Source: DASREM01 sp035652095 (GTDB lineage: Bacteria > Acidobacteriota > Terriglobia > Terriglobales > Acidobacteriaceae). Taken from it: 64,000 bases of DNA. The stretch is taken from positions 13,839-77,838 of the forward strand of contig DASREM010000004.1 in NCBI GenBank assembly GCA_035652095.1, in the 5' to 3' direction. Shown one piece after another: positions 58,069-64,000 of the stretch (position 1 is the stretch's first letter; every line of letters begins with the position of its first letter). The position numbers were made by a program, and so were the translations under genes. The notes beneath the pieces were generated by a model, which saw only the letters and a program-made list of their open reading frames with translations, did no database searches and was not told where the DNA came from.

Positions 58069-59415
58069 ATGGCCACGAACGTAATCAACACGCGGGATCG
58101 AGCCTGGCGGTTCGACGTAGTGCGGCCCAGCCTGCCTGAAATCCACAGCAGTCTTCCGATTCCACACACCTCGACATTTCTGCGCAAGCTTCTCGCCTTC
58201 GCGGGCCCGGGCTTCCTGGTGGCGGTGGGGTACATGGATCCAGGCAATTGGGCGACCGACCTGGCCGGCGGGTCCCAATACAATTACTCGCTGCTTTCAG
58301 TGATCCTGCTCTCGAACGTGATGGCGATCCTGCTGCAGAGCCTGGCGCTGAAGTTGGGGATTGTGAGCGGGCGCGACTTGGCGCAGGCCTGTCGAGACTA
58401 TTTCAGCCGTCCTGTGACCCTGGCACTGTGGGTCTTTGCCGAGGTCGCCATTGCCGCGTGCGACCTGGCGGAGGTGATTGGCTCGGCCATTGCGCTCAAC
58501 CTTCTCTTTCACATCCCGTTATTGCTGGGCGTCTGCCTGACGGCGGCCGATGTTCTGCTGCTCTTGCTTCTGCAACAGAAGGGCTTCCGCATGATCGAGG
58601 CGATCGTCATCACCTTGATCGGGCTGGTGGGAGTCTCTTTTGCAGTAGAGATTGCGCTGGCGAATCCCAGTTGGATGGGGATCGCCCGAGGGTTTTTTGT
58701 GCCGTCCACGCAGATCGTTCGCAACCCCGGGATGCTCTACATTGCTATCAGCATTCTGGGCGCAACGGTGATGCCGCACAACCTGTACCTGCACTCGGCC
58801 ATCGTGCAGACGCGCCAATTCGAGCGGACACCCGAGGGGAAACGCGAGGCAATCCGGTTCTGTACTCTTGATTCCACCATTGCGCTGACCATTGCGCTGT
58901 TCATCAATGCCGCGATTCTGATCGTTTCTGCCGCAGTGTTCTACCGCCATGGCTACAACCAGGTGGCGGAAATCAATGACGCGTATAAATTGCTCTCGCC
59001 GCTGCTGGGAGTGACGGGAGCAAGCACCGTGTTTGCGCTTGCGCTGCTTGCCTCGGGCCAGAACTCGACGCTGACTGGAACCCTTGCGGGCCAGGTAGTG
59101 ATGGAAGGATTTCTGAATATCCGGTTGCGTCCGTGGCTGCGGCGGCTGATTACCCGGTTCCTTGCGATCATCCCGGCGATCATCGTCACCGCATTCTGGG
59201 GAGAACGCGGGACCTCGAAGCTGCTGATTTTCAGCCAGGTGATTCTGAGCATGCAGTTGAGCTTCGCAGTTTTCCCGCTCGTGCTCTTTACCGGTGACAA
59301 GCTGAAGATGGGCGAATTCGTGAATCCGCCGTGGCTGAAGTCTCTGTCGTGGGTCACGGCTGTTCTGATCGCGGTGTTGAATGCCTGGCTCCTGGTGCAG
59401 GCCTTCCGGGGTTGA
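58069..59415 (+). CDS. mntH: Nramp manganese/divalent metal transporter
   Basis: Proton-coupled Mn2+ (and Fe2+) importer in the inner membrane, 448 residues, 11 predicted helices. TM1 carries the metal-binding DPGNWATDLAGGS (about 61-73), and TM6 carries the second site MPHNLYLHSA. LAGQVVMEGFLNIRLRPWLRRLITR is the conserved cytoplasmic loop. The Asp-Asn pair of TM1 and the Met-His of TM6 are intact, so Mn2+ selectivity over Ca2+ is expected. It follows mntR, with its own promoter and operator between them. ATG 58069 has only a weak ribosome site. Confidence 0.95.
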   Translation: MATNVINTRDRAWRFDVVRPSLPEIHSSLPIPHTSTFLRKLLAFAGPGFLVAVGYMDPGNWATDLAGGSQYNYSLLSVILLSNVMAILLQSLALKLGIVSGRDLAQACRDYFSRPVTLALWVFAEVAIAACDLAEVIGSAIALNLLFHIPLLLGVCLTAADVLLLLLLQQKGFRMIEAIVITLIGLVGVSFAVEIALANPSWMGIARGFFVPSTQIVRNPGMLYIAISILGATVMPHNLYLHSAIVQTRQFERTPEGKREAIRFCTLDSTIALTIALFINAAILIVSAAVFYRHGYNQVAEINDAYKLLSPLLGVTGASTVFALALLASGQNSTLTGTLAGQVVMEGFLNIRLRPWLRRLITRFLAIIPAIIVTAFWGERGTSKLLIFSQVILSMQLSFAVFPLVLFTGDKLKMGEFVNPPWLKSLSWVTAVLIAVLNAWLLVQAFRG

Positions 59416-59420
59416 TTTTT

Positions 59421-59590
59421 CACCACAGAGGGCGCTCAGGCTCACTGAGAAACCCTACAACTACAAAGGACACCAAGTTTCACGAAGGACGGCGCTTGCT
59501 TTCTCGCTTCGCTCAATGCGGCCTTCCGGGGCAGCTTTCCTTCGTGAACCTTTGTGTCCTCTGTGGTTGAAAAAATGATCACCACGAAGG
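59421..59590. repeat. compound palindromic intergenic repeat
   Basis: Contains CACCACAGAGGG at 59421, CAAAGGACACCAAG at 59464 and a reverse arm CCTTCGTGAACCTTTGTGTC to CTCTGTGGTTG ending near 59569. A third start (ATCACCACGAAGGA) lies at 59578. It looks like two units joined, with an inserted 40-bp stretch. It fills most of the mntH-acnA gap; the remainder holds no gene. Confidence 0.75.
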
Positions 59591-59712
59591 AACCCTTGCC
59601 ACTACGAAATCTTCCTCCAGAGGATTAAACTAGATAGTTTCAGCTCTGCTCATTGTCGCTGGTGGTGCCGCAAGCGCGCGCCCGCATCTATGTTTCTTAG
59701 GAAGGCTTTCAT

Positions 59713-62400
59713 ATGAACAGCTTTGGCAGTCGCTCGACGCTCCGGGTTGGTGGCAAGGATTACGACATTTACCGCATCGACGCACTTGATAAGCAGGGCA
59801 TTTCGACCAAGCACCTGCCGTACTCGCTTCGCATTCTGCTGGAAAATCTGCTGCGCACCGAAGACGGGCGCAACGTGACGAAAGAAGAAATTCGCGCGCT
59901 TGCCGCATGGAACGGAAAATCGAAGCCCGATAAAGAAATAGCTTTCACGCCCAGCCGCGTGCTGCTGCAGGATTTCACCGGCGTCCCGGCGGTGGTCGAT
60001 CTGGCGGCCATGCGCGATGCGATGAAGCGGCTCTCGGGCGACCCGGCGCTCATCAATCCGCTGCAGCCTGCCGAGTTGGTGATCGATCACTCGGTGCAGG
60101 TGGACGAATTTGGGTCGAAGAATGCGTTCGACATGAACGCGCTGCTCGAGTTCCAGCGAAACAAAGAGCGCTATCAATTCCTGCGCTGGGGACAGACCGC
60201 GTTTCGCAACCTGGCGATCGTTCCGCCGGATACGGGCATTGTGCACCAGGTGAATCTCGAGTTCCTGGCGCGCGTGGTCTTCGTGCATGAAGAAGATGGC
60301 AAGCGGACGGCGTATCCCGACACCCTGGTTGGAACCGACTCGCACACAACAATGATCAACGGCCTTGGCGTGTTGGGCTGGGGCGTGGGCGGAATCGAGG
60401 CCGAGGCCGCCATGCTGGGGCAGCCGGTGTCAATGCTGATCCCGCAGGTGGTCGGAGTGAAACTGACAGGGCGCTTGCGCGAAGGCGCGACCGCGACAGA
60501 CCTGGTTCTGACCATCACCGAATTGCTACGCAAGCATGGAGTGGTGGGGAAGTTTGTCGAGTACTTCGGCCCGGGATTGCCGCAACTGGCGCTGGCCGAT
60601 CGCGCCACCATCGGCAACATGTCGCCGGAATACGGCGCCACGTGCGGAATTTTCCCCATCGACAAAGAGACGCTCACCTACATGCGTCTGACCGGACGAT
60701 CGGACGAGCAGATTGCCGTGGTCGAAGCGTATTGCCGCGAGCAGGGGTTGTTCCATGACGAGAAGACTCCGGAGGCGGAATACTCCGAATTGCTGGCATT
60801 GGATCTCTCCACGGTGGAGCCGAGCCTGGCGGGACCGAAGCGTCCGCAGGACCGCGTGGCGCTGTCGAAGGCGGGCGAGTCGTTCAAGCAGGCGCTGCCT
60901 TCGCTGATCAAGTCCGGCAAGGAGGCGAAGGCGGGCAGCAACGGAAACCTGCAGCATGGAAGCGTAGTGATCGCGGCGATTACCAGTTGCACGAATACAT
61001 CGAATCCTTCCGTCATGCTGGCTGCGGGCCTAGTCGCGAAGAAGGCGGTGGAACGCGGGCTGGAGGTTCCATCGTGGGTGAAGACGTCGCTGGCGCCGGG
61101 CTCGAAGGTCGTACGTGATTATCTTGAGCGCGCTGGTCTGACGTCGTATCTGGAGAAGCTGAAGTTTCACATCGTGGGCTATGGCTGCACGACATGCATC
61201 GGAAACTCGGGGCCTTTGCCGCCGGAGATTTCGCAAAGCATCGACGACAAGAATCTTGTAGTTGCATCGGTGCTGTCGGGAAACCGAAATTTTGAAGGCC
61301 GAATCAATCCTGACGTCCGGGCGAATTACCTGATGTCGCCGCCGCTGGTGGTGGCGTTTGCGCTGGCGGGGCGGATCGATCTCGACCTGCGCAAGGATCC
61401 GCTGGGCACGGGCAAAGACGGCAAGCCGGTTTATCTCGCGGATGTATGGCCTTCACAGGCAGAGGTGGAGGAGGCGGTGCAGAAGTCGATCTCGTCCGAG
61501 ATGTTCCGCAAGAGCTACGGGGCGGTGTATGACGGCGACGAGCGCTGGCGCTCGCTGCAAGTCCCTGCGGGCGAGACCTACGCGTGGGACAAAGACTCTA
61601 CCTACATCCGCAAGGCGCCTTACTTCGATGACATGTCGCTCAAGCCGTCGCCGGTATCGGACATCAAAGATGCGCGGGTGCTGGCGGTGTTAGGCGATAG
61701 CGTGACGACGGATCACATCTCCCCGGCAGGCTCGATCAAGAAAGACAGCCCGGCCGGAAAGTATCTGCAGGAGCACGGCGTGAAGCCGGCGGATTTCAAT
61801 TCTTACGGCTCGCGGCGTGGCAATCACGAAGTGATGGTGCGCGGCACGTTTGCCAATGTTCGGCTGCGTAACCGCATGGTGAACACCGAGGGCGGATTCA
61901 CGCGGCATCTGCCCAGTGGGAAGGAGATGTCGATCTTCGAAGCTTCGGAGAAATACATCGCGGAAGGAACTCCGCTGGTCATTCTGGCGGGAAAGGAATA
62001 CGGGTCCGGTTCATCGCGCGATTGGGCGGCGAAAGGCCCGCGCCTGCTCGGAGTGCAGGCGGTCATCGCGGAGAGTTACGAGCGCATTCACCGCTCAAAT
62101 CTCGTGGGGATGGGAATTCTGCCGCTGCAATTTGCGGCGGGCGAGAGCGCGCAATCTTTGGGACTGACTGGGGAAGAAGTGTTTGAGATCGGCGGAATTA
62201 AAGATCTTATTGGAAACTTTGCCGCTGGGCGGCAACTGAAAGTGCGCGCGACTGCGAATGGCAAGACGAAAGAGTTCAGTGCGCTGGTGCGGATTGATAC
62301 TCCGCAGGAAGCCCAGTACTACGCGAACGGCGGCATCTTGCAGTACGTGCTGCGGCAGTTGCTTACGGGGAAGACCAATCCGGAAGCGGTGCACGCGTAA
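59713..62400 (+). CDS. acnA: aconitate hydratase A
   Basis: Citrate-isocitrate isomerisation in the TCA cycle via a 4Fe-4S cluster. 895 residues, normal for the AcnA/IRP type. Cluster Cys: SCTNTSNPSVM (first) and GYGCTTCIGNSGPLP (second and third). Other signatures are LQDFTGVPAVVDLAAMRDA, VGTDSHTTMINGLGVLGWGVGGIEAEAAMLGQP, NYLMSPPLVVAFALAGRIDLD, GDSVTTDHISPAGSIKKDSPAG, FNSYGSRRGNHEVMVRGTFANVRLRN, and GKEYGSGSSRDWAAKGP with the active-site Ser. ATG 59713 has AGGAAGG about 10 nt upstream. Confidence 0.97.
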   Translation: MNSFGSRSTLRVGGKDYDIYRIDALDKQGISTKHLPYSLRILLENLLRTEDGRNVTKEEIRALAAWNGKSKPDKEIAFTPSRVLLQDFTGVPAVVDLAAMRDAMKRLSGDPALINPLQPAELVIDHSVQVDEFGSKNAFDMNALLEFQRNKERYQFLRWGQTAFRNLAIVPPDTGIVHQVNLEFLARVVFVHEEDGKRTAYPDTLVGTDSHTTMINGLGVLGWGVGGIEAEAAMLGQPVSMLIPQVVGVKLTGRLREGATATDLVLTITELLRKHGVVGKFVEYFGPGLPQLALADRATIGNMSPEYGATCGIFPIDKETLTYMRLTGRSDEQIAVVEAYCREQGLFHDEKTPEAEYSELLALDLSTVEPSLAGPKRPQDRVALSKAGESFKQALPSLIKSGKEAKAGSNGNLQHGSVVIAAITSCTNTSNPSVMLAAGLVAKKAVERGLEVPSWVKTSLAPGSKVVRDYLERAGLTSYLEKLKFHIVGYGCTTCIGNSGPLPPEISQSIDDKNLVVASVLSGNRNFEGRINPDVRANYLMSPPLVVAFALAGRIDLDLRKDPLGTGKDGKPVYLADVWPSQAEVEEAVQKSISSEMFRKSYGAVYDGDERWRSLQVPAGETYAWDKDSTYIRKAPYFDDMSLKPSPVSDIKDARVLAVLGDSVTTDHISPAGSIKKDSPAGKYLQEHGVKPADFNSYGSRRGNHEVMVRGTFANVRLRNRMVNTEGGFTRHLPSGKEMSIFEASEKYIAEGTPLVILAGKEYGSGSSRDWAAKGPRLLGVQAVIAESYERIHRSNLVGMGILPLQFAAGESAQSLGLTGEEVFEIGGIKDLIGNFAAGRQLKVRATANGKTKEFSALVRIDTPQEAQYYANGGILQYVLRQLLTGKTNPEAVHA

Positions 62401-62526
62401 GTAAAACGTTGACAGGGCTGGGGTTATCGCTGTTTCGCTGGTGCAACTCATTGCACATTGACCGGGGCGCCAGCGACGAGGCACAATGCTGCGCAGCCCG
62501 AAGCGTCTCGGGCTCAGTGAGGCCCC

Positions 62527-63414
62527 ATGAAGTGTTCCTGCCTAGCTGTGGTCTTATGCTTCGTTTTTACGTCGTCGCCCCTGTTCGCCCAGCCTAATGT
62601 CGGGACGGCAGCTCTGACGTTCACCACCATTGATGTTCCGGGGGCGGGATTCACCGACATCTGGGGCATCAACGTTGCTGGAGACGTTGTTGGAAACTAT
62701 GGCACGAACAGCAGCGATCCTCATAAACGTGGGTTCTTGTACAGGAATTCCACCTTTACAACCGTTGGTTACCCAGGCGCTTATAGTTCCTCCGCAGAGG
62801 GAATAAACGATTCGGGCATGATCGTTGGATATTCAGAATTCAGCGGTGGGTCAAGTGCTTTCGGCTTCGCGTACGACGGAAGCACCTACACGCCTATCAA
62901 GGACGGTAGCAACAGTTCGACCGTGGTGGACGGTATCAATAACGCCGGGGTGATAGTTGGGGGAACGGGAACAATCTTTTCGGCGAGAGCATTTGAACTG
63001 GTTGGAGGTCAGTTCAAGTTGGTAAGGTTCCCTGGACCCAACGTCGAGGCATTCGCGACAGGCGTGAATAATTTGGGCGTAGTGGTCGGATGGACCGGGC
63101 CGCCCTACCAAGCCTATATTTACAAGGGCGGAACGTTCCGCAATATTGATTTTCCCGGTGCGACCAACACCATCGCTTGGGGAATTAATGATAGAGGCGT
63201 GGTTGTGGGATGGTTCTTTGGAGCGGGCGGAAATTGTAATAACTGTGCATTCGCGTGGAAGCAGGGTAAGTATCTGATATTCAGTTACCCTGGTGCTATC
63301 GCTACATCAGCAGCAGGGATTAACTTTTCAGGACAAATTGTAGGATCGTACGAACTGCCTGACTTCACCTGTCACGGTTTTGTCACAAGTCCAATCAGCC
63401 AGTTGGAGTTCTGA
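62527..63414 (+). CDS. exported HAF-repeat protein
   Basis: 295 residues with signal peptide MKCSCLAVVLCFVFTSSPLFAQ. Tandem HAF-type repeats are plain: INVAGDVVGNYG, INDSGMIVGYSE, INNAGVIVGGTG, VNNLGVVVGWTG, INDRGVVVGWFFG and INFSGQIVGSYE, each followed by an aromatic strand (GFLYRNSTFTTV, AYIYKGGTFRNI). These make a secreted beta-propeller of unknown role. Base composition is more AT-rich than most neighbours. ATG 62527 has GAGG 5 nt upstream. Confidence 0.85.
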   Translation: MKCSCLAVVLCFVFTSSPLFAQPNVGTAALTFTTIDVPGAGFTDIWGINVAGDVVGNYGTNSSDPHKRGFLYRNSTFTTVGYPGAYSSSAEGINDSGMIVGYSEFSGGSSAFGFAYDGSTYTPIKDGSNSSTVVDGINNAGVIVGGTGTIFSARAFELVGGQFKLVRFPGPNVEAFATGVNNLGVVVGWTGPPYQAYIYKGGTFRNIDFPGATNTIAWGINDRGVVVGWFFGAGGNCNNCAFAWKQGKYLIFSYPGAIATSAAGINFSGQIVGSYELPDFTCHGFVTSPISQLEF

Positions 63415-63486
63415 GTTTCGAAGCCTGGGCATTCCGAAAGAGATAGGGGGGTTGCGACGCACGCAGCCCCCTTTTCGCTTGACGCT

Positions 63487-63970
63487 TTAGAAAGTGATCC
63501 AATGTTGAACAAACGGTGACCCAGTGGATCCGACCAAAAAGTTCATGATCTGAGTGGCTACTTTCTTCTCGCCCGGTGCTCCTGGGTGGGTGAAGTCTCC
63601 CCACTGCATAGAATCCATGCTGTTGCCGGAGCGGAAGTCAGAGATGTTGCCTGGACAACGCGAACTATTCTGTCCATTGCACCAGTTCACCCCGGCGCTG
63701 CTGAAATTTTGAGCGCTCGCCCAGAGATACGGTCCCCAATCAAACCAAGGTGTGTTGTTATAGTCCACCAGTCCAGAATATGGGTCGCTACTGGTGACGT
63801 TGTTGGTCTGATTGATCTGCGCGACGATCAGCCTTTGCACAGTAAATCCTTCCTCATAACAGACTGTTACGAAACGCGCCCGCATAAGTGGCACTATCTA
63901 TGGTCGCGGCTAGTTATAGGTATTAGTGGAGATGCACTCAGACGGTGCGATGAGATTAAGTTACGAGGAT
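63487..63970 (-). pseudogene. decayed exported SGNH-type hydrolase gene, 3' part
   Basis: The frame 63894-63487 reads CYEEGFTVQRLIVAQINQTN, then DYNNTPWFDWGPYLWA, then WGDFTHPGAPGEKKVATQIMNF. This is the C-terminal part of an SGNH-like esterase (the DxxH block is DFTH). There is no start: a stop lies at 63898-63900. Just upstream, matching pieces continue in other frames (DSATYAGAFRNS near 63875-63912, LSASPLIPITSRDH near 63903-63945), so at least two frameshifts separate it from the rest. The gene is broken here or runs in from the right with indels. Confidence 0.6.
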
Positions 63971-64000
63971 TGCTGTCAGCCGCTGCGCTCCCATGATGTT

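Noticed and set aside
62409..62437. TTGACA upstream of the HAF gene as a promoter
   Set aside because: There is no acceptable -10 at 16-18 nt (GTTTCG at 17 nt).
1..64000. tRNA, rRNA, CRISPR arrays, prophage genes, replication origin
   Set aside because: Looked for by eye and not found. Weak tRNA genes could be missed without a covariance search.

Overview
The window (about 60% GC) looks like a chromosomal segment of an Acidobacteriota bacterium, most likely of the Koribacter/Terriglobales type. I infer this from gene content: many exported beta-propeller and repeat proteins (TIGR03803, LVIVD, HAF and FG-GAP types), carboxypeptidase-regulatory-domain proteins, DUF971, short basic proteins, and many palindromic intergenic repeats. 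There is no phage, plasmid or CRISPR locus. The only clear mobile element is one complete IS1595-type transposon.

Layout. 1-8 kb: end of an amino acid permease, gltX, two cysteine/histidine-rich exported proteins beside a TIGR01777 epimerase, the bifunctional (p)ppGpp enzyme, ridA, a secreted FKBP isomerase and rpmB. 8-18.5 kb: a DUF971 protein, a PcrA/UvrD helicase, a 53-residue very basic protein, an APC permease, adenosine deaminase, an amidohydrolase coupled to an ACT protein that seems to start at CTG, an NTF2-like protein and a radical SAM enzyme. 18.5-20.6 kb: the transposon, with 8-bp target duplications and a membrane-protein passenger gene. 20.9-37.6 kb: an envelope and secretome region with DinB, an octaheme cytochrome, FG-GAP, an orphan OppF-type ATPase, EamA, two coupled carboxypeptidase-regulatory proteins, LVIVD and YVTN propellers, TIGR03803 and Asp-box proteins. 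37.6-44.5 kb: a SET-domain protein, cutC, a 1347-residue membrane KAP NTPase with a large extracytoplasmic insert, a receiver-like protein and a DUF4287/DUF5655 protein. 44.5-64 kb: hemL, an OprB-type porin, DUF427, a DDAH-like protein, mfd, a DUF885 peptidase, galU, purDE, mntR-mntH, aconitase, a HAF protein and a decayed SGNH-hydrolase gene.

How genes work together. mntR and mntH form a manganese-uptake locus. A near-identical palindrome sits in the mntH promoter and, about 12 kb away, between the promoter elements of the porin gene, which suggests a small Mn regulon with an outer-membrane entry step. purD-purE form a purine operon. The FG-GAP gene, a small exported protein and the octaheme cytochrome may be cotranscribed.

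Two genome-scale habits stand out. One is a set of genes with a -10-like hexamer 5-8 nt before the start codon and no Shine-Dalgarno, the pattern of leaderless mRNA. The other is two families of hairpin repeats, one of which has entered the pcrA reading frame and supplies the stop codon of the DUF971 gene.
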